Of a DNA stretch of 64,000 nucleotides, positions 22,436-34,751 are shown piece after piece (the first letter of the stretch is position 1; every line of letters begins with the position of its first letter). The notes beneath the pieces were generated by a model that saw only the letters and a program-made list of their open reading frames with translations, did no database searches and was not told where the DNA came from. The translations under genes and the position numbers were made by a program. This DNA is from Mauremys mutica. Its lineage: Eukaryota > Chordata > Testudines > Geoemydidae. The DNA is taken from positions 68,368,618-68,432,617 of the forward strand of contig NC_059080.1 in NCBI RefSeq assembly GCF_020497125.1. The letters are read 5' to 3'.

Positions 22436-24737
22436 ATCTGGTTGTGCAGTCTTTCCCAGGACCGGAAGTGAAGTGACTGTTAGAAAGAGAGGACTTGTGG
22501 GAAAACGTTCAGTTTGGCACACATTGGGAAACATCCATTGCAATCACAGTGTTAAACTGCATGGGAAAACTTTGAATAAATACCAGTACAATGTCTGTAT
22601 CACAATCCTACTGGCACTGGAGGACAACATGAGTGGTAGTAAGATGTATAAAGAAGGAATGATTTAAAAAAATTCCAAAATATTCATCTTTTGTCTAAAA
22701 ACTTTTGCATTTAAGTGTTTTTTGTAATGGTGCTTATGAAAGTAGCTGGAGTAACGATCCTGGGAAGTGATGTTTTCTGTTTAGCCACTAGGAAATTACA
22801 GCATTGGTCACTAACTGCCTACTCTGCAGAAGATTTAAACTATAAGTAAAAGGCTTTACAAACTATTACCAATTTCCTGAGCTATAGTGTATTTCCTTTA
22901 ACTGTATAAGGCTGCATTTTAGGAAATAACATAATAGAGGTGGACCTGTCAAAAGCATCAGAGTGATTTAGTCATTTAGGTTCTTTTGAAAAATCTCACC
23001 TAAAGAGTCTTCCTTCAGTTACCACAAATGTTACTTTTTATCTTTGCCTATTCTGGGAGGAATAATGGAATAGACATGATGCAAAAAAACAATTAGATTT
23101 TCTTACATATCACCATGATCGATTGTAAATGTATATGCTTGATTAGGTAGTTAAAGTAATATCAAGCATTTTATGACTGTATGTGTGGATACTATAACTG
23201 GGCTGAATGTTGTACATTTCAAGGCAGATAACACAGCACGTCTTTGTGTGGATTCTGATTTCAGGAATTGCAAATTTGTACTTAATAACTGACTTACTAA
23301 AGTTATAAAACAGTTTCCAACTTGCAATGTGTACTAAAATACCTAAAAATGACTCCAGGAAAATGTGATTACTGTCATAAAAGGAACCTGGAAAACTAGT
23401 AAGCTCAACACAGATCAGTCTATTCCCTGAAATAAGTTGCAATTCTGATAGCAATTCCTCTACAGTTCTGGCACATCAGTAAGGAGAAAAAATATAACTT
23501 TGCTAATAATAATAACCATCTCTAATACAGAGCTTTATATTTTCAAATGGTTGAAGTAACTTTCATCTGTCTTAATCTAACCAAGAAACTTTCACAGGGG
23601 AAAAAACTGTAAAGGATGGTTGTTAATTTTTAGAAATGACTAAAACAAGCAACTGTTGGCATGTTTTTCTTTTACTAAAATACATGAGTTGGTTTTATCT
23701 CCTCTAATATTCAGCAACTGAGGAGATTCCTTTTGCAGAGGCAGTAAATGAAGGAAATGAAAATGAGACTGAATCAGCACCTTCTAATATCTCCATGGCT
23801 CAAAGCTATAAAACATGGTGACAAAATTGGGGGTTGAGAAAATCAATGTAAATGTAAACAGTGTTTGACAGAAAGTTAAGAATATCACATCACGCATTTC
23901 TGTGTTAGAAAAACAAATCAGTGGAATGTAGAACTTTACTAGTGAGCAGTAAGCAACAAATGGTAAATTAATGAATATATTATCTAGTTCTTGGGATAAA
24001 AATGAGGCTCTGGAAAACAAGTTATATAATAACATTCAGCTGTGTTAGGCCTATCACATGATGTCTCTAATTCATGGAATTTGTTGAACAGTGTAAACTG
24101 TTTTCCACTGAGTTTAAGGATGTATTATTACCCATTATGCTCTCAGATTCTACAATGATGGGCATTAATACAAAACCCTAAGATACATAGATCAATTACA
24201 TGCATGAACTGAAATAACTACTGGTAATCATCTCTGAAAAACATGGAGAATCTGGTAACATGAAAGAATTGGGGGGGAAAACATATTTGCTACTGATTGT
24301 CATAGAAGGGACATAGGCTGTCAGTCTTCATGCTTCAGGATGGAAACTGACCACCAACTAGAATTCAGAGAAATTTCAACCACCCCACATCCATCTACTA
24401 AGAGTATTCAGGTTTTTTTCTGTCCTCTCATAATGTTTGTGTATTCCTACTTTTACAGGATGACGTACCAAGCTTGCTCAAGAGATCACTTCAGCCTGCT
24501 ACACCTAAATATACGGCATCAGTTTTGGTGCTGACATTTCTAAAGTGTGTGATTGTTGACCTCCAGTGATTGAAGCATATAGAAGATACAGGTCCAGTTC
24601 ATCATCTGATTTAAATTGGTGCAGTTCCATTGAAGTCTCTGGAGCTACACCCAGTTAGCACCAGATGAAGATCTGGCCCATGAACAGTCACGTAACTGCA
24701 CAGACTTGAATGTTTCATAGATTACTCCCAGTTGTAT
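22436..24737. other. No gene recognised
   Basis: AT-rich sequence with only short chance frames. 24590-24690 has a weak self-complementary pattern around CCATTGAAGTCTCTGGAG, of a kind common in sauropsid repeats, but I cannot assign it. Confidence 0.45.
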
Positions 24738-24870
24738 GGTACCTAGGGCTGAGTGAAAACTTTTTTTAATAGGAAAAATTGGCTTTTGGATTAAGTTACT
24801 CTTTTTGCAGGAAAAAACCCAACCAACCAACAAACCTGCTTTCCATGGAAAATTTAGATGATTTTAGGAG
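24738..24870. repeat. AT-rich dispersed repeat, partial copy
   Basis: Begins CTAGGGCTGAGTGAAAA and contains TCCATGGAAAATTT, words shared with the AT-rich family at 12420-12546, 45329-45640 and 48465-48795. Confidence 0.4.
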
Positions 24871-25300
24871 GAATGGGGGTGTCCAAAAACCATGAACACC
24901 TTGAAGACTGGTTTCAGAGTAGCAGCCGTGTTAGTCTGTATCCGCAAAAAGAACAGGAGTACTTGTGGCACCTTAAAGACTAACAAATTTATTTTAGCAT
25001 GAGCTTTCGTGAGCTGCAGCTCATTTCTTCGGATGCATAGAATGGAACACACAGACAGGAGATATTTATACATACAGAGAACATGAAAAGGTGGAAGTAT
25101 GCATACCAACAGGAAGAGTCTAATCAATTGAGATGAGCTATCATCAGCAGGAGGAAAAAAAACTTTTTGAAGTGATAATTAAGATGGCCCATAGAAGGTG
25201 TGAGGAGAACTTAACATAGGGAAATAGATTCAATTAGTGTAATGACCCAACCATTCCCAGTCTCTGTTTAGGCCACAGTTAATTGTATCTAGTTTGCATA

Positions 25301-25540
25301 TTAATTCAAGTTCAGCAGTTTCTCTTTGGAGTCGTTTTTGAAGTTTTTTTGTTGCAAAATTGCCACCTTCAAGTCTGTCACTGAGTGGTTAGAGAGGTTG
25401 AAGTGTTCTCCCACTGGTTTTTGAATGTTATGATTCCTGATGTCAGATTTGTGTCCATTTATTCTTTTGCGTAGAGACTGTCCGGTTTGACCAATGTACA
25501 TGGCAGAGGGGCATTGCTGGCACATGATGGCATATATCAC
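25301..25540 (-). pseudogene. PLE GIY-YIG endonuclease domain
   Basis: A minus-strand open frame of 79 codons. It has a CQQC cysteine pair, then MYIGQTGQSLRKRINGHKSD, the second half of the GIY-YIG motif with the conserved arginine, then a KPVGEHFNLSNHS-like segment with the family histidines. This nuclease nicks target DNA to prime reverse transcription in PLEs. A frame change near 25310 separates it from its C-terminal end (LDTINCGLNRDWEWLGHY-like, about 25290-25230). The upstream cysteine-rich CPHIHSS piece is in another frame. Confidence 0.9.
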
Positions 25541-25673
25541 GTAGATGTGCAGGTGTACGAGCCCCTGATGGCGTGTCTGATGTGATTAGGTCCTACGATG
25601 GTGTCACTTGAATGGATATGTGGACAGAGCTGGCATCGGGCTTTGTTGCAAGGATAGGTTCCTGGGTTAGTGT

Positions 25674-25975
25674 TTATGTTGTATGGTGTGCGGTTGGTGT
25701 GAGTATTTGCTTCAGGTTGGGAGGCTGTCTATAAGCGAGGACTGGCCTGTCTCCCAAGATCTGTGAGAGTGAGGGATCATCTTTAAGGATAGGTTGTAAA
25801 TCTTTGATGATGTGCTGGAGAGGTTTTAGTTGGGGGCTGTAGGTGATGGCTAGTGGCGTTCTGTTATTTTCTTTTTTAGGCCTGTCCTGAAGTAGGTGGC
25901 TTCTGGGTACTCTTCTGGCTCTGTCAATCTGTTTTTTCACTTCAGCAGGTGGCTATTGTAGTTTTAATAATGCTT
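25674..25975 (-). pseudogene. PLE RT C-terminal / linker region
   Basis: The minus-strand frame (open from 25940 to 25674) encodes the conserved PLE segment between RT and nuclease, with words such as TYSPQLKPLQHIIKDLQPIL and ILGDRPVLAYRQPPNLKQIL. Upstream, in sequence up to 26051, a SNPSDRDKHLQDLYQ-like segment continues the homology. It ends prematurely at 25674. In intact elements this links the RT to the GIY-YIG domain. Confidence 0.85.
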
Positions 25976-26112
25976 GATAGAGATCTTGTAGGTGTTTATC
26001 TCTGTCTGAGGGATTGGAGCAAATACGGTTGTATCTTAGAGCTTGGCTGTCAAGCATTCTTAAAACTACAATAACCCACCTGCTGAAGTGAAAAAACAGA
26101 TTGACAGAGCCA

Positions 26113-26615
26113 GTTCAGTTTTGATTTGGATATGCTGATGTGATGCTTCATAAGAGCTGTAGTTGGATTGTCTCATGTCCCCATTCTCCTTTATGGGCCG
26201 GGTGCCCCAGCAAGACTACATCTCCCATGCTGCTTCCCCTCCCCTCTTGAGAGATGTCCAGCCAGGGTTCCTAGCCCATAGAGAAGAATGGGAGTAGGAA
26301 ATACCTGAACTACAACTCCTACAAGGCACTGAAGCAGAATTTTGGAATTGAAATATTTGTTTTTGCTCAAAATATTTTGGATTCAAGTTTTTTGCCAAAC
26401 AGTCATAACTTTCGGGGGAGGGAGGGGAGGCGGGACCTATTTCCAGCTACTTCTAACACAACACAGTTGGGTGCCTTATTTCTAAGAAGCATATAGCATT
26501 GGCCAATGTTGAAGAAAGAAAAGTCTAAATGGGCTATTGGTGTGCTCCGATGTGACAATTCCAATGTTCATCTCAACCTCCAAGTCCTTTACATTATGCC
26601 TGCAGAGTAGCGTAG
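26113..26615. other. No gene; possible old repeat at 26165-26400
   Basis: 26330-26400 contains ATTTTGGATTCAAGTTTTTTGCC-type sequence like the AT-rich family. The rest is not recognised. Confidence 0.35.
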
Positions 26616-26727
26616 GGCGAGGATGACCAGATAGCAAGTTCAAAAAATTGGGACTTTTTTTCCCCAGGATGTGTGGGGAGTGGGATAGTTGCATATATAA
26701 GACAAAGCCCCTGATGGTCACCCTAAG
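26616..26727. mobile_element. Small MITE, hAT-like ends
   Basis: The left end GGATGACCAGATAGC and the right end GGTCACCCTA are imperfect inverted copies of the widespread GGGTGACCAGA terminus. No clear target duplication was seen. Confidence 0.45.
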
Positions 26728-27439
26728 TAGGACATTGTCCATAACATCACCCATTAAGCTTCATTTGATTCTGTGAAAGATTCAAGGCCAAAAACACTTA
26801 GCAGGGCTTATCTCATCATTCAGCTGTTATTGAATCCAGTACTAAAATGTTTCAGTTTAGAAACTTTAAGAAATGGTCTGTGTTGCACATTTCTTACCAA
26901 AAGTGGGCATTAATAATGAATAGTAGATCAAATCTGAAGAACTACACAAGATGTCATCTGCCTTCTTGCCAGCTATTGTGCTGGATAATAGAAAGCTTTT
27001 TTTGGAGAGATGGATTATAAGATTTAGCAGAGACAGCTTGATGCTCCTGGTTGTCATTTGCACCAATTTTGAAAACTGTGCTGGGGCACAAGGAAATATT
27101 TCGATGATATAAAAATGCAAATGGGAAGAATAATGTAACTTAATATTTGGCGCAAGTGCAAGAATATACACATGGCATGTCTCAACAGGATGTAATAACT
27201 TCAGAGCTTGAATTCCAGCTTTGATCCTGCAAATGCTTGTGCAATGGTCAGCCGAGAGTGCAAGATGGATGTGATCCAGTGCAAATACAAGTGAAGGTTA
27301 CCTGTAGAGATGCAACTAGCATTGTCTTCTTCACTGAGTGGAAGTAAGACTTAAGACTCTGGCTTCCTCACTCTCAAGACTGCAGAGTAAGGAGTGAGGT
27401 GTAGGGAGAAAATGGGTATGTCTAAGGAGGTGGGTTAAT
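26728..27439. other. No gene recognised
   Basis: AT-rich sequence. Chance frames only. Confidence 0.5.
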
Positions 27440-28300
27440 GCAAGTATTAGGGTAGTCCTGCCTGGAGCACCCTCCAATGGCAGGCTATGGCAGAACAGGC
27501 ATTACTGCCTCAATTTCCCTTTTTCATAATCTCCAGTAACTCCATACAAGCTTTCTTGCCTCAATAACACCCCTCTTTGGGGCCAGTTCATTACAAAACC
27601 ATAGTACAAAATAGTCCATAACAGAACTCCAAAAACATAGTCCATTGATCATCCCCAGTTCATGTAGATCCTTAAATCTCACATCTAGTTCCTCTATGTC
27701 CCATGTACCATATTCTGGCATCATCCACCCACCTGGGCTCTATGTTGGTTGACCACTCCAGCCTCTCCAACTAGAACACAGTACCACTCTTCCCACCTGG
27801 AAACCTGCCCCCTTCCCACCACTACCTCTCTGTGAATAGTACATCCTGACTAGTAGAGCATCCATCACTTCCCCTGTTCAGTTAACCTCTGATGTAACAG
27901 ACAGGCCAATGGGTAGGCCCTTCCACTCTCCCCTGACTCCAGCTCTCCAACAGGCTGACATCAGTGGGTAAGCCTCTCCCCTGCTCTGCTGGCTTCAGCC
28001 CTCTCCAGCTCAGGGGCTAGACATTCTGCTGGCTTCCTCACCAGTTCCTCCCTATTTCTAGGGAGTGCTTCCAAACTTTCCACTCTCTGCAATGACCTTA
28101 GCTCTTAGCTGCCGCCCCTTTCCTTGCACCTCCCATCTGTTCTCTAACTCCAGGTCTCCAATTTTATCTAGGCCCAGGTGTCCTCTTTTAAGCCCAGTTG
28201 GGAGGCAGCTGACAAGTTACAGGTACACTGGACACTTCAGGTATTTCCCTTCACCTCCCCCCTCCCCCAAATTTCCCTAGCACCCCTCACCCCCATTTGT
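27440..28300 (-). mobile_element. C-rich block, possible LTR remnant on minus
   Basis: Strongly C/T-rich on plus with many CTCCC, CCCACC and CTCTCC words, unlike the flanks. On minus, GGGCTTAAAAGAGGACACC (about 28170-28190) could be a TATA-type promoter word. No ends or target duplication were found. The call rests on composition only. Confidence 0.3.
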
Positions 28301-28799
28301 CAACTAGTTACAGTTGCAATGTTGACAATTTAGTCAGTTGGGAATTTGAATTGAAATTGAAACATTAATACACACTTTTTAAAAGCATATACAGTATATG
28401 ATAAAATACTTGTGCCTAAAAAAGACTAGCATCCTCATACTGCTGGGGGTTTTTATGACAATGTTGACGTATTCGCTTCAGCGATGTTGGCCAACCTAAA
28501 AATTTCAAATGATGATTTATAATCAAGGTCTGAATGAGCTCTCCCTGACAGCTAGTGATGATACGGAGAGTGGTGGGGGAAAGGCTTCAGGACCAGACTG
28601 TATTTACATGAACTCACCTACTTTGCCTAGGTATCCAGCAGACAGAGCTGTGTTGCCCAAGTGATCAATTTTGTCTGGTGTTGGGTTACAAATCACTTTA
28701 GCACTGAATACAGTGATAATGAAAACTTATCTTTGTTATATGAATAAAGGGCATCAGAACTTTACTTAGTCTGTCCTGATTGATGGGGGTCACCCGCAG
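28301..28799. other. No gene recognised
   Basis: Nothing supported here. It may be the degraded upstream part of the fossil coding region that follows. Confidence 0.4.
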
Positions 28800-29280
28800 T
28801 GCTTAATTTTTGACAGAACTGCATGCAGAATTCAAGAGGTGAGCTTGGTTTGCCAGACCGATAAGCAAAGCCAGTGCTGATAACCTGCATGAAAAAGCTG
28901 CAAAACACCAACCCTCTGGACTACATCGACATGCAGAAAACCTTATAAGCCAGTCACTGTCAAAGCCAATTTTAGAAGTACTTAATGAGGCTGTTAGGAA
29001 TGCTGGAGACACAACACAGTTTATGCAAACATGGCTGTTGCATCATTCTTTCTATTTAAGCAAGAGATCCCACACACTACAAACTGGACGCCACTATTAA
29101 GTTCATTATCACTTGTTAATCCTGAAATTGGACACTGGTTCTGATCAAGACCGGCAAGTGCTCACTATCTTTCTGCAAGAAACTCAGCTGACTGGTTTGA
29201 AGCATGCAGTGCTAAAGTGAAAGACTCAGCAGTTGAAAAAGTGAAGAATTCTCTCACTGTATTCAAACACCGACCCCCTA
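28800..29280 (+). pseudogene. Fossil protein-coding repeat, possibly hAT/ZBED-like
   Basis: Plus-strand translation over two frames gives protein-like text: ASADNLHEKAAKHQPSGLHR, then PILEVLNEAVRNAGDTTQFM, then, in the next frame, IPHTTNWTPLLSSLSLVNPE, GHWF, a stop, and ADWFEACSAKVKDSAVEKVK. The last part resembles the region just before the catalytic core of DUF4371/ZBED-type hAT transposase derivatives. Stops and one frame change make it dead. The family is a guess from style. Confidence 0.45.
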
Positions 29281-31017
29281 ATTTCAATTCCTCAGGAAAA
29301 CACTGAGCGACCCTGCTCCTCCTGAAAGGGGCCAGTCACCCTGTGAAAGCATGATCCTACTCATAAATTAGGCACTTAGCTCTAAATAATCCCTTCTTTG
29401 GTCTTATTCCAGCTACTAGGCAATATTATGTTCCTGGTATACACAGAGAGAGTTAAAAACAAAACAAATACTCTTCCTGAAAGGTTGAAATCTAACATTA
29501 TTTCTACGAATCCAGAAGTCTAATACAAAACAACCAAGTACTAAGAAAGATTTGAGCTATTATTTAAGGAAATCCACCTTGTTTCAGACTGGCTGTTTTA
29601 CAGACTGACTGCTGAATACCCAGATTGCATACTTCCTTACAGTACCAACTAGTCTGCAAGCAGGATCAGGAAACCCCTTGCAACTTAATGATAGCTTGTA
29701 ATTTTAACAGTGTTCAATACACCACAGGTAGGAGTAATTTAGTGCTTTTCTACGTGGCCATTTAGTTCATGGCAAGCTGGGGTATAAATCTACCCTGTAG
29801 TAGCCCAAAGTGCACTTTGTTCTATTCCCATTATAAGTGGGGTAGATTCCCATTCTCAAGGAATGAGTTAGTTTTACTTGTGAGGGTGTTATGAACTCTG
29901 CGTTCTTCCATCCTCCAGCAATATGATGTACTTGTAATCTTCTGTCTTTGAATAATCTTTGTTCTAATAAATGTCAGTGTTCATGTTTACTTAGAGAAAA
30001 AATGTGAGTTTTATTGCTAAATATCTTTGGTCTGACTTTGGCGAACTGCTTTACTGCTGCAAGACTTGTGTTTTAACCAGAAACCCCAAACAGTCAATCA
30101 AGGTAAGAGAAACACACAGTAATCGACATTTGCTTCCAGCGCTTATTTTTTTAAAAGGAAAACAATGAATGGTGGTTGAAAGCCACAGTCGATATTTTTA
30201 AGACAAGTTTAAAAGATCACTTTAGAGATGCCCACATTTACAGCTTAGTATTGATGGAATTACAGTTTTGGAAAGTACTGTGAAGCTATGCTACATTTAA
30301 TCTTGACTCTGATCCTAGACTTCCTAGACTATTTTAAACTCCTAAAACCATGGCCTTGAAAAAGAGAAGGAGGAAACACTGTAATTCAAACTAGCAGTGT
30401 TTATTATTTGCTTTGTTCTAATGAGCTTGGTACTGATGAAAGAAATAGTATATACGAATGCCAAATTACATACTTAGTTTCATCACATACATTACAAATT
30501 TAGGGGAAGAATATCTCTCCAGTGGTATGTGTTAGGACTTCAACTTGTAAGATTGATTCTATCTAGGATAAATTCATATCCAACTCTTTATACAGTCAAA
30601 AATTATAAGTAATGTCTCTCTTCATAATACTATCATTAATGATCATTTACAGTTTTCTTCCTAAATCTTTTGTTTTATGGTAGAAAAAATTATTTCCTAA
30701 ATTTGGTGAAAATCACTTTGGCCATTTTTGTTCCAGAATGTTTTCTGTGTCTTTTGCTTTCAGTGAAAGGCTGACTTTGGCATGTGGACTGAAGTCACAT
30801 GATACTGTAAAAATAACTACTATATAAGGTTGAGACATACTCCTCTAAATGTAGCTATTTCAAACATGCAAATTACTTTTTATCATGTAATTGTGTCTCA
30901 TGTGATGGGTTTCTGCTCTGTTAAATCCTGTACTTTGAAATCACAATTCCTAGCAAACCACACAGTGGAAATTACTATGCTTATTTTAGAATAGTTTTTT
31001 GTGTATTATTGTATCCA
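29281..31017. other. No gene recognised
   Basis: AT-rich sequence without supported features. Confidence 0.5.
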
Positions 31018-31022
31018 GCTGC

Positions 31023-31757
31023 TATCAAGACTGAATCCCCACTCTGTCATTCCAAGTGCAGGAAGTGGGGGCCCGCAAGGATTTTTAAAAATTAATACTT
31101 GCCACTCCAGGCTCTGGAGAGCTGAGAAAGAAAACAAAGGAGATTAGCTGTGGCTATCAGCTAATCAAACAACATGCACAAACCTCTTAGGACACCAAAA
31201 ATCAATCCTGTTCTTAAAATAAAGTAAATTTTATTAAAATAAAAAGAAAGAAAATAAATCTGGAACTTAGGCATTTGCTAGATTTTAAAAGAGCAATTCC
31301 AAAAATTAAGCACCCAACTAGCTTTCTTGGGGTTTCAGCTTAAAGGTTACAAGCAAACAAATGCATCAGTTTAAAGGTTACAAGCCAAAATAAGAAATAA
31401 ATCTGATAGCATTTAACTAAACATTCCCTATCCAAATGATTTCTTCTAGGTATGGAAAATACTTTTTCATGCCTGGTTCAAACCTTACACAGCATTTCTG
31501 CTTATAGCATTGTTGCTCCATGTCCATGCAGCCCAGAAAACAACAGAGAGACAAAGGGGAAACTTTTTTCCCATTTAAAAAGTTCTAGCCTTCCCATTGG
31601 CTCTTTTGGTCAGGTGCCCACTCCCTTTTCTTTACCTGGGGACTATTTAACCCTTTACAGGTAACGCAAGTAAAGAACACCTACCAAGAGGGATTTTACA
31701 GCTAGCTGGCTGGCTAGGTGTCCATCAAAGGGAACTATCTCCCCTTTATTTATCACA
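31023..31757 (-). mobile_element. Solo LTR (LTR retrotransposon or ERV)
   Basis: On minus it starts TGTGATAAATAAAGG and ends GGGGATTCAGTCTTGATA, 735 bp, flanked on both sides by GCTGC (31018-31022 and 31758-31762), a 5-bp target duplication. It contains an AT-rich stretch with AATAAA-type words on minus (about 31220-31260). No internal coding is attached, so it is a solo LTR left by recombination. The final CA appears to have mutated to TA. Confidence 0.7.
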
Positions 31758-31762
31758 GCTGC

Positions 31763-34256
31763 AGTAAAGTACAGTAGACGTTCCTTATCCTGTGAACATC
31801 TTTTAAACTTATTCAGAACATCACAACACTGTCTGCTGCTGTGAAACACCATTTATCTCCATTGATTTCAGCTTGACTTTATTATTCTCTAGCCATCTCC
31901 CATGATGGACCACTTAACTAATGGTTTAAGTAGGAATGTATCATGCTGGACATAGACACGTTTGGGGCTCTTGGTAAATTGAAAAATACCACATAAAATG
32001 CATTTGATTAAGAGGTAGCAAGATTTGCCAAATAACCACTTAGATTGGTTCCTTGACTGATCACTTAAGTTACACTTCACTGTATCTCATTCTTACTTCT
32101 TAACTTTGCAGCAAAAATTGAAATAAAGTAACAGTCTGGGTACAATCCTGCCCACAGCAAAGGCAAAACTTCTATTGGCTTAAATGGGATCAACCTGATG
32201 CCTAAATCTGTGATGCATTCGAATTCCTTAACATTGATGGGAAATATTTAGGGAGAGATCCAAAACCCTTTGAAATCAGAGGAAAATTTCCCCTTGAAAG
32301 ATCTGAATCCTGCTGTTGGTAACAGAAAACTTGCATATTTATTTTTGAACAAAGAATTTTCAGATGTAATTGGTTCTTTTTTCAAGTAAAGTTTATGATA
32401 GTGGAGCATTTTGTCAATGCAGATGTTGTTGTGTGCATCTGTTATATCTGTGCCCTTGAAATGTGGTTGTTATAGCAACAGGCTTATCTATTATACAGGT
32501 TTTATTCCTAAGCCATACTTTATATCACCTATACATAATTAGCTATTTGCAGCATTTTGTGGGTATGGCAAAAAATAAAAACTATAGAATCAACATCTTT
32601 AACCATCATGCTACCTGATAATGGATAGAAAGCTTACCTTCTAAACCTAGTACCACTTACTTACTCAACCTAGAAGGTACTGTATTGTTGTTAACTCTGT
32701 CAGGATTTGAGAAGTTCTCTCTACAAAGTACGCATTATTAATACCTAACTAATTTATAGATGACAATGGCAAAAGCATTTCAATTTCCCTCACCAAAAGA
32801 GTATCCAGTCTGATTAATGTGCATGCAAATGGTTTGATTCTAAGAGCTTACATTGCTGGTAATTTTAAAAATCTGTTCACAATTGTGGCTGCTAAGAATT
32901 TGAAAATCTGGCATTTGTACTTCTTTCAGTACTTGAATACTTATATCCACTATATAGATCACATGTTTTGCAGAATTTGTTTCCAGCACAAGTTAGAATT
33001 AGAAAAGCAATGTCATGAAACTAATTACTTTTGGTATTTTATGGTGGGTCTGTCTTGTAAAAAAAACAAAACAAACAAACAAAACTATTCAGGAATCAAA
33101 TTGCTCTTCTTTGCTTTATGAATTTCAACAGAAGAATCAATCTCAGCCAAGAACTGGGTTTACTAACTTCTGATGACAGAATTAACTCCAAAATCAGTTA
33201 TCCCCTCTTCACAACTCACTTTGTATAGCTAGTGTTGTTGCCTCAGAATGGAAAACATTGGTCTCGCTCTACAAGCAAAGGGTCTGTGAAAACCTGGAAC
33301 AAGCTAGTTATAAAAAAACTTCCAGCCATCAAAAGAGGTAGCTTTGCCATCAATGCTAGTGCATGGCAACCCTTTAACTCTACAGAAAATACACAAGATG
33401 GGCTTCATTTCCTCCACCTGGCACACAGTTGAAATTTGTACCCCCTATGCCAATGGGTACAATTGCACTATAGGGGGAAATTTTATCTGTGAAAGGACAA
33501 GTGATGATACTGTTTTCCCCGCTCCTCAAGGCTTCTGCCAGGGGAAGAAAGTTGAAGTGTAAGTAGGTGCTCTTGTGGCATGCCCCATTGTTCCTTCTCC
33601 ATATGCGGATAGAGCAGAGCTTTTGTTCATTTGTGGGGGGGGAGAGAGGGCAGTGAGGACATTCCGCCCTTTGATCACTACACCAACGCTGTACCAGTCT
33701 TTTCTGAAGAGGGACTTCACAATTTTATTTAAAGACAAAAGGATCTTTGTTGTTCAGTATAACAAATGAGTTTGACTAAAGTATTCTATTAAGACAATCA
33801 TTGCATTATGTGCACTTTAATGCGCCACATGTTCAATATGCATCTACCCAAGAGGGCAAGAAAGTGTAAAGGGTTTCTTGCAGGGGAGGATGGAATTGGG
33901 GGTGGGTGAGCTGCCTATATGGGTTTTGAAGAATATATCGTTGAACAGTCACTAAATAATTTGTATTTTAATACCAACGGAGACCTGTGCTACTGTCATC
34001 GATGGCATGGTCATCTCATGCACTGCACTTCATCCAATGCAGCACACTCTCTGACAGAAATGGCTAAACCTCCCTGAAGTCTTGGCTTCTTCCAGTTTTT
34101 TTTTCTTTTGCAACATTTTGATGGCAAAACAGTTAAATGTGAAACAGTTATTTGAAAGAGGAACAAAATATGCCTCTGACCATTGTTTTGTACAACAGCT
34201 TACTATAGCTTTTATGATCACTTTTCATCTGCATCCCTTTTCTGTGAGTGAAACAT
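31763..34256. other. No gene recognised
   Basis: AT-rich sequence. The frames here (up to about 100 codons) carry no recognisable domain. Confidence 0.5.
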
Positions 34257-34260
34257 TTAA

Positions 34261-34549
34261 AGTCATATCTACACTAGCGGGCTTACAGTAGCACAGATGC
34301 ACCACTGTAAGATCACTCATGTAGCCGCTCTATACCAATGGGACAGAGGTCTCCCATCAACATAATAAAACCACCTCTATGTGTGGTGGTAGCTATGTCA
34401 GCGGGTGAAGTTCTCCCACCGACATAGCGCTGTGCACACTACCACTTATGCTGGAGAAACTTATGTTGCTCAGGGCAGGGGAGTGGTTTTTTCACCCTCC
34501 TGAGTGACATATATTTTGCCTACATAAATGGTAGTGTATACATGGTCTA
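34261..34549. mobile_element. Harbinger/hAT-type MITE
   Basis: The ends are AGTCATATCTACACTAG and, on the right, the reverse complement of GTGTATACATGGTCTA. Inside are short words such as CCCACCGACATAGCGCTGTG. No ORF. The target duplication is ambiguous (TTA left, TAA right). Confidence 0.5.
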
Positions 34550-34751
34550 ACACTCAGAAGTTAATGCCTATTTCACTGTCTCAATACCAAGTCCCATGAT
34601 AAAACCTTTCTTCTCTAAAGGTCTGATCCAAAGCCCTGAAGGAATCTGAGGAACAGTACAAAGGGATAGGTTTTAAAAAATGATCTATTCATTAAGATGT
34701 GGATATACTTGCGTGTCTACATCTGCACACTCAATTAATGTATTTGCACAC

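Larger units (their letters stand above)
24905..26112 (-). mobile_element. Penelope-like element with GIY-YIG coding, 5' inverted
   Basis: A minus-strand PLE of about 1.15 kb. Its 3' end (left edge, GGTTTCAGAGTAGCAGCCG on plus) resembles the tails of the other PLEs here. Coding homology runs 26051 to about 25200 on minus: RT C-terminal/linker, then the GIY-YIG nuclease. The 5' side is an inversion: 26052-26112 is an inverted copy of 25916-25975 (about 95% identical), 76 bp apart. Most of the RT is missing, so it is a dead-on-arrival insertion. Confidence 0.88.

Noticed and set aside
24590..24690. Weak self-complementary stretch around CCATTGAAGTC
   Set aside because: It is a commonplace pattern in sauropsid DNA, too degraded here to call an element.
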